A stretch of DNA of 64,000 nucleotides from Rhodovulum tesquicola (lineage in GTDB: Bacteria > Pseudomonadota > Alphaproteobacteria > Rhodobacterales > Rhodobacteraceae), in NCBI RefSeq assembly GCF_024128855.1, contig NZ_JAMYDV010000015.1, forward strand, positions 1 through 64,000. The letters are read 5' to 3'. Below the pieces are notes generated by a model. That model did not search any database and was not told where the DNA came from. It saw only the letters and a list, made by a program, of their open reading frames with translations. The translations under genes and the position numbers were made by a program. The stretch's first letter is position 1. The number at the start of each line of letters is the position of its first letter. This document shows, piece by piece, positions 15,704 to 23,431 of the stretch.

Positions 15704-16776
15704 TCCGCCGCCTCCTGCGCCGCACCGGCGCGCAAGCGCCGCACCAGTTCCAGTTCGGACTGGAAATCGACGTAATGGGGCAGCTTGATATGTTCCAGAA
15801 AGCCGGTTGCCTGGATGTTGTCAGCATGCATCAGGACGAATTCCTGGTCCTGAACCGGGGCGCCGGTGTCTTCCTCGCCCAGTTCCTGCCAGCGCAGCGC
15901 GCGGTCGACAAGACTCATGGCGATGGCCTTGCGCTCGGACTGGCCCATGACAAGGCCGTAGCCGCGGGTGAATTGTGCGGGCTGCGTCTTCGAGCCGGTG
16001 AACTGGTTCACGGTTTCGCATTCGGTCAGGGTGATCGCGCCGATGGCGACGGACAGGCCCAGTTCGGGGATCTCGACCTCGACCATCACCTCGCCGATCC
16101 TGAGTTCGCCCACGAAGGGATGCGTGCGCCCGAAGCCGCGCTGACTGGAATAGGCAAGGCTCAGCAGGAACCCCTCGTCGCCGCGGGCCAGCGATTGCAG
16201 CCGCAAGGCGCGGCTGGCGGGCAGTTCCAGCGGTTCGCGGGTCAGGTCGGGGGGCGGGGCGTCGCTGGCGGGTTCGGGCTCGATCAGGCCCTCGCGGTCC
16301 AGGAACCCGGTGACGCGGGGCACCGGACCCAGGGCCGCGGCCTGCGGCGCGGGGCTTTCGGCGGCGCCCTCGGCGGCCAGTGCGAAATCCAGCAGCCGGT
16401 GGGTATAGTCGAAGGTCGGCCCCAGCACCTGCCCGCCCGGCAGGTCCTTGTAGGTGGCCGAGATCCGGCGGATCGCGGCCATCGCCCCGGTATCGACCGG
16501 CCGCGAGGCGCCGAAGCGGGGCAGGGTGGTGCGATAGGCGCGGATCAGGAAGATCGCCTCGATCAGGTCGCCGCGCGCCTGCTTGATCGCCAGCGCCGCA
16601 AGATCCGCATCGTAAAGCGAGCCCTCGGCCATCACCCGGCCGACCGCCAGCGCCATCTGCTCGCGGATCTGGGCCACCGACAGTTCGGGGATCGCGACAT
16701 CGCCGCGCCGCGATTCGGCGAGCCACGCATGAGCGTTGTCGATGGCCTGTTCGCCGCCCTTGACCGCGACATACAT
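15700..16776 (-). CDS. phnI: C-P lyase core protein PhnI
   Basis: 358 residues beginning MYVAVKGGEQAIDNAHAWLAESRRGD, the conserved PhnI N terminus, with YSQRGFGRTHPFVGELRIGEVMVEVEIPELG and ECETVNQFTGSKTQPAQFTRGYGLVMGQSERKAIAMSLVDRAL further on. PhnI, with PhnG and PhnH, attaches the phosphonate to ribose of ATP, releasing adenine. The ATG overlaps the phnH stop (ATGA), and the gene's own stop overlaps the HAD gene. Length matches E. coli PhnI (354). Confidence 0.93.
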   Translation of the reverse strand: MYVAVKGGEQAIDNAHAWLAESRRGDVAIPELSVAQIREQMALAVGRVMAEGSLYDADLAALAIKQARGDLIEAIFLIRAYRTTLPRFGASRPVDTGAMAAIRRISATYKDLPGGQVLGPTFDYTHRLLDFALAAEGAAESPAPQAAALGPVPRVTGFLDREGLIEPEPASDAPPPDLTREPLELPASRALRLQSLARGDEGFLLSLAYSSQRGFGRTHPFVGELRIGEVMVEVEIPELGLSVAIGAITLTECETVNQFTGSKTQPAQFTRGYGLVMGQSERKAIAMSLVDRALRWQELGEEDTGAPVQDQEFVLMHADNIQATGFLEHIKLPHYVDFQSELELVRRLRAGAAQEAAE

Positions 16777-17345
16777 CAGGCGGCCTCCACACAGGTGCTG
16801 CGCGGCAGCCCGGCCAGCCGGTCGCCGCAGGTCAGAAACGTGTCGAAGCCCAGCGGGAAGCGGGCATGGTTGGTCCGGAACGGCGCTGTTTCTGGAAGCG
16901 ACAGATGCGCGGCCCCTTTGATGCCGGGGCCGGTCAGCCGGGCGCCGGAAGGCTCAAGCCGGTCGGTCTCGACGATCAGGGTGGCGGCGCGGTCTGGATA
17001 GTCGGGGGTGCCGATGGCAAAGCGGTCCAGCGGGTGCAGCGCGTCCCATGTGCCGATGGCGAACATCGCGGCTTCGGCGCCCACCAGCGGCGCACCGGTG
17101 TGAAAGGCGATCCAGTCGCGCAGCGCGGGGCTGTCATGTGCGCCTGCCAGATGCAGCGGGGTTGTCGCATCCAGCAGCACCAGCGCGGCCACCCCGGCGG
17201 CGGGCGACAGCGGCGCGGGTGGCGTGGCGCCGGTCAGCGCAACGATGGTGCCGGGGCGCGAAAGCGCGGTCAGGATTGCGCGAAAGCCGCGCGCGGCCTG
17301 AAGGGGCGTGTCGGCGAAGCCGCCGGTCAGGGCGTGGGGCGTCAT
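16776..17345 (-). CDS. phnH: C-P lyase core protein PhnH
   Basis: 189 residues. The family pattern is seen at ALTGGFADTPLQAARGFRAILTALSRPGTI, LVLLDATTPLHLAG and FAIGTWDALHPLDRFAIGTPDYPDRAATLIVE. PhnH is the non-catalytic dimeric member of the PhnGHIJ core. Its ATG overlaps the phnG stop, and it ends on the phnI start. Length fits E. coli PhnH (194). Confidence 0.92.
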   Translation of the reverse strand: MTPHALTGGFADTPLQAARGFRAILTALSRPGTIVALTGATPPAPLSPAAGVAALVLLDATTPLHLAGAHDSPALRDWIAFHTGAPLVGAEAAMFAIGTWDALHPLDRFAIGTPDYPDRAATLIVETDRLEPSGARLTGPGIKGAAHLSLPETAPFRTNHARFPLGFDTFLTCGDRLAGLPRSTCVEAA

Positions 17346-17782
17346 TCATCCTCTCCGCGGACCATGGTGAAGAACTCGACCCGCGTTGCCCCGGCCCTGC
17401 GCGACTGTGCCTCGTGGCTTGCGGCTTCGGCGGCGGCCAGCGGGGCGAGGATCGCGGCGGCAAGCTCGGCCGCGCGGTCGGTCTGCAACAATGCGTCCAG
17501 CACCGCGGCGCGGCGGGCATGGCCCTTGTCGCGGCCCTGCACCCAGGCATGGCCGATGGCGCCGCACTCCAGCCGGACGGCGCAGCGGGTGACCGTCATC
17601 TCGCCCAGGTTGAAGGGCGCGCCGGTCCCGCCCTGCCGGCCCTGCACCATCACCGCCCCCGTCTCGGGCGCGCGCAGCATTGTGTGGCCGGGCAGGTCCG
17701 GGGCAAGCTCGGCCAGCGTTTCGGGGCGGGCGCGGGCCAGAAGGCCCATGGCCTCGGCGCGGGTGGGGAGGGGGGCGGACAT
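17342..17782 (-). CDS. phnG: C-P lyase core protein PhnG
   Basis: 146 residues from the ATG at 17782 (MSAPLPTRAEAMGLLARA). A TTG 18 bp upstream is also in frame, but its AGGA is too close to serve it. Conserved parts are RAPETGAVMVQGRQGGTGAPFNLGEMTVTRCAVRL and GHAWVQGRDKGHARRAAVLDAL. PhnG belongs to the PhnGHIJ core that couples phosphonate to ATP-derived ribose. It is the first gene of the minus-strand phn operon and is divergent from phnF with 77 bp between the start codons. Confidence 0.92.
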   Translation of the reverse strand: MSAPLPTRAEAMGLLARARPETLAELAPDLPGHTMLRAPETGAVMVQGRQGGTGAPFNLGEMTVTRCAVRLECGAIGHAWVQGRDKGHARRAAVLDALLQTDRAAELAAAILAPLAAAEAASHEAQSRRAGATRVEFFTMVRGEDE

Positions 17783-17797
17783 CTTGTCGATCCGGTT

Positions 17798-17825
17798 CAA
17801 GTCCTATACAACTAGACAAGTCCTA
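17798..17825. promoter_or_regulatory. candidate PhnF operator / phnG-phnF promoter region
   Basis: CAAGTCCTA occurs twice (17798-17806 and 17817-17825), 19 bp apart. Between them lies CTATACAACTAG, with inverted CTA/TAG ends. This is the only AT-rich stretch between the divergent genes. GntR/HutC repressors usually bind such short repeats, so it is the natural candidate for PhnF control of both promoters. Confidence 0.45.
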
Positions 17826-17859
17826 GCATGGCCCTCTGGCCGATACGAGTGAAATTTCC

Positions 17860-18561
17860 ATGACAGCCGACACCCCCCTCTGGCGCCAGATCGCCGAGAC
17901 GCTGACCGCCGAACTGGCCAATGCCAGCCCCGGCGACCGTCTGCCCAGCGAGGCACGTCTGGCCGCGCGCTTCGGCGTCAACCGCCATACCGTGCGCCGG
18001 GCCCTGGCGGCGCTGGCCGAGGCGGGGCTGGTTCATGCGCGGCGGGGGGCGGGGGTGCAGGTGACCGCGCTGCCCACCGATTACCCGATCGGCCGCCGCA
18101 CCCGGTTCCACGCCGCGCTTGAGGCCACCGGGCGGGTGCCGGGGCGGCGGGTGCTGAGCGTCGAGACCCAGCCGGGGCTGGCCGAGGAATGCGCGATGCT
18201 GGCCCTGCCCGGGGGCAGCCCGCTGGTCCGGGCCGAGGGGCTGACGCTGAGCGACGGGCAGGTGATCGGGCATTTCCGCTCGGTCTTTCCGGTGCTGCCG
18301 GGGCTTGCGGCGGAACTGGCGCGGGGCGAGGGGGTGACGCGCGCGCTGGCGGCCTGCGGTGTCAGCGACTACACCCGCGCCTGGACCCGGCTGACGGCGG
18401 TGCCTGCCGATGCGCTGCTGGCGGGGCATCTGCAATTGCGCCGGGGCGAGCCGGTGATGCGGGCGGTGGCGCTGAACCACGATCCGCGCGGCCAGCCGCT
18501 GGAATACGGCATCACCCATTTCGCGGGCGCCCGCGTCACCCTGACCGTGGCGCCCGACTAG
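17860..18561 (+). CDS. phnF: GntR/HutC-family repressor PhnF
   Basis: 233 residues. The N-terminal winged helix reads PLWRQIAETLTAELANASPGDRLPSEARLAARFGVNRHTVRRALAALAEAGLVHARRGAGVQV, the signature of GntR proteins. The rest is a UTRA ligand domain (PIGRRTRFHAALEATGRVPGRRVLSVE ... YTRAWTRLTAVPADALLAGHL). PhnF represses phn genes until a ligand or low phosphate relieves it in species where this was studied. Its stop codon and that of the acetyltransferase on the other strand share CTAG at 18558-18561. Confidence 0.9.
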   Translation: MTADTPLWRQIAETLTAELANASPGDRLPSEARLAARFGVNRHTVRRALAALAEAGLVHARRGAGVQVTALPTDYPIGRRTRFHAALEATGRVPGRRVLSVETQPGLAEECAMLALPGGSPLVRAEGLTLSDGQVIGHFRSVFPVLPGLAAELARGEGVTRALAACGVSDYTRAWTRLTAVPADALLAGHLQLRRGEPVMRAVALNHDPRGQPLEYGITHFAGARVTLTVAPD

Positions 18562-19175
18562 GCGCCGTGACGGTCCAGGAACGCCTCGGCGGGCAGGCGG
18601 CGGAAATCGTCGAGCGCGGCGCGCAGCTGCTCATGCGGCCAGTCCCACCAGGCGAGCGCCATCAACCGCTCGGCCACATTGTCGGGAAAGCGCGCGCGCA
18701 GGGGGCGGGCGGGAACGCCCGCGACGATCAGGAAGGGGGGCACATCGGCGGTGACCACCGCCCCGGCCGCGACCACGGCGCCGATGCCCACGCTCACCTC
18801 GGGCCGGATGATGGCGCCATGGCCGATCCAGCAATCATGCCCCAGCGTGCAGCGGCGGCTGGCGCGATGGGCGAAGAACTCGGCATCGTCCGCCTCATCC
18901 TCCCAGTAGCTGGCCGAGCGATAGTGGAAATGATGCTGCGCGGCATTGCGAAAGGGGTGGTCGGTCGGCCCGATGCGGGTGAAGGCGGCGATATTGGCGA
19001 ACTTGCCGACGCTGCAATTGGCGATGTCGGCATAGCGGTCGCAATAGGCGTAATCGCCGAAATCCGAGTTCAGCACGCGGCTGCCCCGCCCGATCTCGCA
19101 ATAGGCGCCGAAGCGGCTGGCGGCGATGTCGCAATCGGGGTGGATCAGGGGCGTGTCGGGGGACAGGCGGGGCAT
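18558..19175 (-). CDS. phosphonate-cluster acetyltransferase, left-handed beta-helix (hexapeptide) family
   Basis: 205 residues from MPRLSPDTPL. Hexapeptide repeats run through the centre: IGRGSRVLNSDFGDYAYCDRYADIANCSVGKFANI and CTLGHDCWIGHGAIIRPEVSVGIGAVVAAGAVVTADVPPFLIVAGVPARPL, ending with a short helical tail. This is the chloramphenicol-acetyltransferase-like type repeatedly found in phn operons (the TIGR03308-like group). An N-acetylation of aminoalkylphosphonates, comparable with PhnO, is plausible but not shown. It lies 8 bp downstream of phnE2 and is probably co-transcribed with the transporter. Confidence 0.8.
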   Translation of the reverse strand: MPRLSPDTPLIHPDCDIAASRFGAYCEIGRGSRVLNSDFGDYAYCDRYADIANCSVGKFANIAAFTRIGPTDHPFRNAAQHHFHYRSASYWEDEADDAEFFAHRASRRCTLGHDCWIGHGAIIRPEVSVGIGAVVAAGAVVTADVPPFLIVAGVPARPLRARFPDNVAERLMALAWWDWPHEQLRAALDDFRRLPAEAFLDRHGA

Positions 19176-19183
19176 GTGTCGGT

Positions 19184-20506
19184 CTAGTCGCCCTTTATCA
19201 GCCTGCGCCGCAGCCAGCCCGACAGCGCGTCCATCGCGATCACCAGCAGCACGATCAGGACCATGTAATAGGTGACTTTTTCCCAGTCGGCAGTGGTCTG
19301 GATCGCCTGGGTCAGCATCAGCCCGATGCCGCCGCCGACGATGGCGCCGATGATGGTGGCCGAGCGGGTGTTGGATTCGAGGAAATAGAGCAGTTGGCTC
19401 AGCAGCAGCGGCATCACCTGCGGGATCACCCCGAAGCGATAGCGTTGCAGCGCATTGGCGCCGGTCGATTGCACGCCCTCGATCTGCTTCTGGTCGGTGT
19501 TTTCCAGCGCCTCGGAGAACAGCTTGCCGAAGCTGCCAGAGTCGGTGATCAGGATCGCCAGCGCCCCGGTCATCGGCCCGGGCCCGAAGGCGCGGCTGAG
19601 GATGATGGTGAAGATCAGCGCATCCACCCCGCGCACGAAGTCGAAGACCCGGCGCACCGCGAAGCGCAGCCAGCGCGAGGGCGTGAAGTTCTGCGCGGCA
19701 AGGAAGGCCAGCGGCAGCGCGATGGCCGCCGCGCCGAAGGTGCCGAGGAAGGCCATCAGCGCCGTCTCGCCGATCGCGAAGAAGACATCGCCATGGCGCC
19801 AGATCGAATTGTTCAGGAAATCGTGCAGCACCGCCTGCCAGTTCGGCCGGTCGGCATGGAGACGCTCGCCCCCCGCCACGGTCGCGGCCAGCGTGCCCGC
19901 GGACATGCCGTGGAAGGGGCTTTGCAGGTCGAAGAAGAACAGCTCCCACCCCCAGAAATAGCGGAAGGTGTCGGTGCGGGTGCGGGTGACGGTGAGCCGC
20001 CCGGCGTCGGTGGTGACCACCACGCGCGCGTCCGAGGCGTTGATGAAATCCGGCACCGGGCCGGGTTGGGGCAGATCCAGCAGGATCGGATTGCCGATGG
20101 TGATGCGGATCGGGCCGTAATCGGGGTGGTCATAGCTGATCCGCGGGCCGTCATAGGTGACGCTGTGCCCGTCGGTCAGCTCGATCAGGGTCCGGTCCCC
20201 GTCCTGCCGGATCCAGTCGGGGATGCGATCCTCGGGATAGGTGGCGCGGCGGCTGCCCTCGACCGAGACCGCCAGCGCATCGCTGCGGTTGTCGCGGGTG
20301 GCGTGGATCTTGTAGCTGACCGCGTCCGACAACAGGATCACGGCATTGTCCATCTTGGCGCGCTGCACCAGCCCCGAGACGTCGAAGGCGACGAAGACAT
20401 AGGCGAAATAGGCCATGAGCAGCACCGGTGCGGCCAGCGCCATGGCGCGCTTGCGGCGCATCGCGCCGAGTGCCAGCTTGCGCGCATCTTCGGCGATTGC
20501 GGTCAT
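19184..20506 (-). CDS. phnE: phosphonate ABC transporter permease PhnE2
   Basis: 440 residues from the ATG that overlaps the phnE1 stop (ATGA). The C-terminal half carries the permease core (GETALMAFLGTFGAAAIALPLAFLAAQN, then the coupling helix region GPGPMTGALAILITDSGSFGKLFSEALENTDQKQIEGVQSTGANALQRYRFGVIPQVMP). Between the first membrane helix and this core lies an insert of about 150 residues predicted to be periplasmic (KIHATRDNRSDALAVSVEGSRR...), which classic PhnE of about 270 residues lacks. It would pair with PhnE1 and PhnC. Confidence 0.88.
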   Translation of the reverse strand: MTAIAEDARKLALGAMRRKRAMALAAPVLLMAYFAYVFVAFDVSGLVQRAKMDNAVILLSDAVSYKIHATRDNRSDALAVSVEGSRRATYPEDRIPDWIRQDGDRTLIELTDGHSVTYDGPRISYDHPDYGPIRITIGNPILLDLPQPGPVPDFINASDARVVVTTDAGRLTVTRTRTDTFRYFWGWELFFFDLQSPFHGMSAGTLAATVAGGERLHADRPNWQAVLHDFLNNSIWRHGDVFFAIGETALMAFLGTFGAAAIALPLAFLAAQNFTPSRWLRFAVRRVFDFVRGVDALIFTIILSRAFGPGPMTGALAILITDSGSFGKLFSEALENTDQKQIEGVQSTGANALQRYRFGVIPQVMPLLLSQLLYFLESNTRSATIIGAIVGGGIGLMLTQAIQTTADWEKVTYYMVLIVLLVIAMDALSGWLRRRLIKGD

Positions 20507-21375
20507 TGCGCGCCCCTCCCCCGGGTCAGGCTGTTGCGCATCCAGCTGGACAGCTGGTCGACCAGGACGATGGTGGCGAACAGCATCAGGAAGATCGCGG
20601 CCGCCTGGTCGAACTTGCCCTGGCCGAAGGTCATGGCGTTGCGCAGCTCGTAGCCGATGCCGCCCGCGCCGACGAAGCCGAGGATGGCCGAGGCGCGGAT
20701 GTTGATCTCGAGTCGCAGCAGCGAATAGCTGAGATAGTTGGGCATCACCTGCGGGAAGACGCCCAGCCAGGTGCGCTGCCACCAGTTCGCGCCGACCGAG
20801 GCCAGCCCCTCGACCGGTTTCATGTCCACGTTCTCGTTGACCTCGGAGAACAGCTTGCCCTGCGCCCCGGCGGTATGGATGGCGATGGCGATCATCGCCG
20901 GGACCGGGCCGCCGCCCAGGATGAAGATCAGGACCAGCGCGATCACGATCTCGGGCACCGCGCGGCACACATCCGCGCTGCGCCGGGCCAGCGGGATCAG
21001 CCGCGGCCAGCGCGCCAGCCCCCGCGTTCCGGCCAGCGCCAGAAGCGTGCCCAGGATGCAGCCCAGGATGGTCGAGACCAGCGCGATGTTCACCGTCTCG
21101 ACCAGCGCGGGAAAGGCGCGGGCGGCATGGGCGGGCAGGTTGGCGGCGTTCCCCCATGCCTCGGTGACCAGGTCGCGCGGGAAGTCGAGGATGCGCGAGA
21201 AGCCCTCGGACAGGCTGGCGGCATTGCGGTGCTCGGCAATGCGGAAGCCCGAGACGAACATCGCCAGGAAGACGATCAGAAGGATGCCGCCATACATCCG
21301 CTTGCGGCGGTTCAGCGACAGGTATTCCTCGCGGATGTCGACCGTTCGGGCCGAGGCGGGCAGGACGGTGGGCAT
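20503..21375 (-). CDS. phnE: phosphonate ABC transporter permease PhnE1
   Basis: 290 residues from the ATG at 21375, preceded by GGAT at a proper distance. Permease motifs are NIALVSTILGCILGTLLALAGTRGLARW, AVPEIVIALVLIFILGGGPVPAMIAIAIHTAGAQGKLFSEVNENVDMKPVEGLASVGANWWQRTWLGVFPQVMPNYLSYSLLRLEINIRASAILGFVGAGGIGYEL. The EAA-type loop contacts PhnC. It lies behind a strong terminator-like hairpin that separates it from phnD, so its level is probably below that of the binding protein. Confidence 0.9.
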   Translation of the reverse strand: MPTVLPASARTVDIREEYLSLNRRKRMYGGILLIVFLAMFVSGFRIAEHRNAASLSEGFSRILDFPRDLVTEAWGNAANLPAHAARAFPALVETVNIALVSTILGCILGTLLALAGTRGLARWPRLIPLARRSADVCRAVPEIVIALVLIFILGGGPVPAMIAIAIHTAGAQGKLFSEVNENVDMKPVEGLASVGANWWQRTWLGVFPQVMPNYLSYSLLRLEINIRASAILGFVGAGGIGYELRNAMTFGQGKFDQAAAIFLMLFATIVLVDQLSSWMRNSLTRGRGAQ

Positions 21376-21387
21376 GGGCGATCCATC

Positions 21388-21425
21388 AAAAAAGAGCCGG
21401 ACGCCGCGCGGACGCGGCATCCGGC
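21388..21425 (-). terminator. intrinsic terminator/attenuator between phnD and phnE1
   Basis: On the minus strand a 13-bp stem (one G-U pair) with a 4-nt loop is followed by TCTTTTTTG. This is the best intrinsic terminator in the phn region, placed between the binding-protein gene and the permease genes of one transporter. Partial read-through would give more PhnD than PhnE. Confidence 0.75.
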
Positions 21426-21444
21426 CTGACCCCTTGCGGGTGCG

Positions 21445-22344
21445 TCAGTTCATCTGCGAGCGGCGCACCGCGATGATCGTCTCGTAGGCGTCATGCCCGA
21501 TCGGGGTGAAGCCCGCCGTCTCGCCCGCGGCAACGCCATAGGCGCAGTCCGGGTCGGTCACATGCAGGTTGGCCGTCAGCTCGTAGATCTTGTCCTGCAC
21601 GTCCTGCGGCAGCGCGCTGCGCAGCACGATGGGGCCTTCGGGGATGGGCTTGGAGCGCCAGATCTCGACGATGTCGTTCATGTCGACAAGGCCCGAATCG
21701 GCCGCCTTGCGCAGCGCGCCCGAGTTGTAGCCGTCTTCCCACTCGCCCTGGCCGTCGGCCCAGACCACGCCGGCGTCGTAATCGCCGTTGACCACCGCGA
21801 TGACGGTCTGTTCATGCCCGCCGGAAAAGCCGACGCGGCTGAAATACTCGCCCTCGGCCATCGGATAGCCCGCCTCGGGGATCTCGATCAGCGGCACCAG
21901 ATAGCCCGAGGTCGAGTTCGGATCGGCGAAGGCAAAGCTCTTGCCCTTCATGTCGTCGAGCGAGGTGATGCCGCTGTCGGTGCGCGCGATCGCGATCGAG
22001 TAATACATGTAGCTGCCATCGAGATTGGTCTTGACCAGAACCGGCCGCACCGCCTCGGGGTCGTTCAGCCAGACCGCGGCATAGCCCGAGGCGCCGAGCC
22101 AGGCCATGTCCAGCGATCCGCCGATCAGGCCCTGGATGACGCCGTTGTAGTCGGCGGGCGTGAACAGACGCACCGGCACGCCCAGCGCTTCTTCGGCATA
22201 GGCACGGAAGCATTCGTTCGAGGCAAGCCGGTCCTGGGCGTTCTCGCCGCCCAGAAGGCCGATGTTGAACTGGGTGATGCCCTCGGCCGCGACCGGGGCG
22301 GCCAGCGCGGTGGACAGCAGAAGGGTGGCAGCAATCTTCTTCAT
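21445..22344 (-). CDS. phnD: phosphonate ABC transporter substrate-binding protein PhnD
   Basis: 299 residues with a Sec signal peptide (MKKIAATLLLSTALAAPVAAEG). The start is supported by GGAG eight to ten bases upstream. Conserved parts are FNIGLLGGENAQDRLASNECFRAYAEEALGVPVRLFTPADYNGVIQGLIGGSLDMAWLGASGYAAVW, SFAFADPNSTSGYLVPLIEIPEAG and FSGGHEQTVIAVVNGDYDAGVVWADG. It binds phosphonates (2-aminoethylphosphonate in E. coli) in the periplasm for PhnCE1E2. phnC is 52 bp upstream. Confidence 0.92.
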   Translation of the reverse strand: MKKIAATLLLSTALAAPVAAEGITQFNIGLLGGENAQDRLASNECFRAYAEEALGVPVRLFTPADYNGVIQGLIGGSLDMAWLGASGYAAVWLNDPEAVRPVLVKTNLDGSYMYYSIAIARTDSGITSLDDMKGKSFAFADPNSTSGYLVPLIEIPEAGYPMAEGEYFSRVGFSGGHEQTVIAVVNGDYDAGVVWADGQGEWEDGYNSGALRKAADSGLVDMNDIVEIWRSKPIPEGPIVLRSALPQDVQDKIYELTANLHVTDPDCAYGVAAGETAGFTPIGHDAYETIIAVRRSQMN

Positions 22345-22396
22345 TCGCTCTCTCCGTTGCGATGAAAGACCCTGCGGGTGCAGGGCGGTCTGGGGA

Positions 22397-23209
22397 TCAT
22401 TGGGCGGCCATGCTCGGGACCGGGACGGCCTGGTCGGGCCGGATCGCGGTCGAGGTGGCATGTTCGTTGAAGGTCTCGTCGGCGCCGTAGATGTCGCGCG
22501 CGACGCCGGTGGTCAGTTGCTCGGGCGTGCCGTCGAAGACGATGCGCCCGTCGCGCATGCCGATCACCCGGTCGCAATAGCGCCGGGCGGTATCCAGCGT
22601 GTGCAGGTTGGCGATGACCATGCGCCCGTCCTCGACATTGATGCGCTTGAGCGTGTCCATCACGATCTGCGCGTTCATCGGGTCGAGGCTGGCGATGGGT
22701 TCGTCGGCCAGGATGATCGCCGGATCCTGCATCAGCGCGCGCGCGATGGCGACGCGCTGCTGCTGGCCGCCCGACAGCGCCTCGGCGCGCTTGGTGGCCT
22801 GTTCGGCGATGCCCAGACGGTCCAGGATGTCGATGGCGCGCAGGATGTCGGCGCGCGACCACATGTTGAACATCGTGGCGAGCGTGGACTGCCGGTTGAG
22901 CTTGCCGTGCAGGACATTGGCCACCACGTCCAGCCGCGGCACCAGGTTGAACTGCTGGAAGATCATCGCGCAGCGGCTTTGCCAGCTGCGCGCCGCCGCC
23001 CCGCGGAGCGGCAGGATGTCCTGCCCCTCGTAGAGGATGCGGCCCTCGGTGGCGTCGGTGAGCCGGTTCATCATGCGCAGGAAGGTCGACTTGCCCGCGC
23101 CGGAACTGCCGATGATGCCGATGAACCCGGGCTGATGCAGGGTAAAGCTGACACGATCGACCGCGCGCTTGTCGCCGAAGACCCGGGTTACGTTCTGAAC
23201 GTCGAGCAT
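22397..23209 (-). CDS. phnC: phosphonate ABC transporter ATP-binding protein PhnC
   Basis: 270 residues from [30 protein letters not shown] precedes the ATG. Walker A is [10 protein letters not shown]-loop [19 protein letters not shown], signature [15 protein letters not shown], Walker [14 protein letters not shown] and H-loop NLHTLD. The long linker with [17 protein letters not shown] is typical of PhnC. First gene of the transporter operon; its upstream region holds a palindrome and a PHO-box-like element. Confidence 0.92.
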   Translation of the reverse strand: MLDVQNVTRVFGDKRAVDRVSFTLHQPGFIGIIGSSGAGKSTFLRMMNRLTDATEGRILYEGQDILPLRGAAARSWQSRCAMIFQQFNLVPRLDVVANVLHGKLNRQSTLATMFNMWSRADILRAIDILDRLGIAEQATKRAEALSGGQQQRVAIARALMQDPAIILADEPIASLDPMNAQIVMDTLKRINVEDGRMVIANLHTLDTARRYCDRVIGMRDGRIVFDGTPEQLTTGVARDIYGADETFNEHATSTAIRPDQAVPVPSMAAQ

Positions 23210-23271
23210 CTGCCATCCCCAATTCGCAGCGCCCGTTTCACAGCGGTTCGTGACAGCCCGACCAAGCAAAT

Positions 23272-23289
23272 GTGACGCTAATGTGAAAT
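23272..23289 (-). promoter_or_regulatory. candidate PHO box upstream of phnC
   Basis: On the minus strand ATTTCAC-ATTA-GCGTCAC fits the 7-4-7 layout of PhoB sites, whose half-sites resemble CTGTCAT with AT-rich spacers. Each half matches only four of seven positions, so the call rests on spacing, AT-rich spacers and its place about 60 bp before phnC. Confidence 0.35.
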
Positions 23290-23296
23290 TTCACAT
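23281..23296. promoter_or_regulatory. perfect 16-bp palindrome upstream of phnC
   Basis: ATGTGAAATTTCACAT is a perfect palindrome about 70 bp before the phnC start and overlaps the candidate PHO box. A further ATGTGA lies at 23270-23275. It looks like a regulator operator; TGTGA/TCACA arms recall CRP-type sites, but with a 4-bp rather than 6-bp centre. Confidence 0.45.
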
Positions 23297-23431
23297 GTCG
23301 CGCGCCCGGCGCCCGGGTTTGTGGCCCTTGCCGCATTCGGTTGCGCCGGATCGGCGGGCGCCGTGCCCGCACGCATCCGCCCGGAAACCTTGGGCAATGG
23401 GCGTCGGTCGGGTCGCGGCGCGGCGCGGCCC

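Noticed and set aside
18500-18524. GGAATA in phnF as another ECF promoter
   Set aside because: No CGTT at the required spacing, and it lies within coding sequence.
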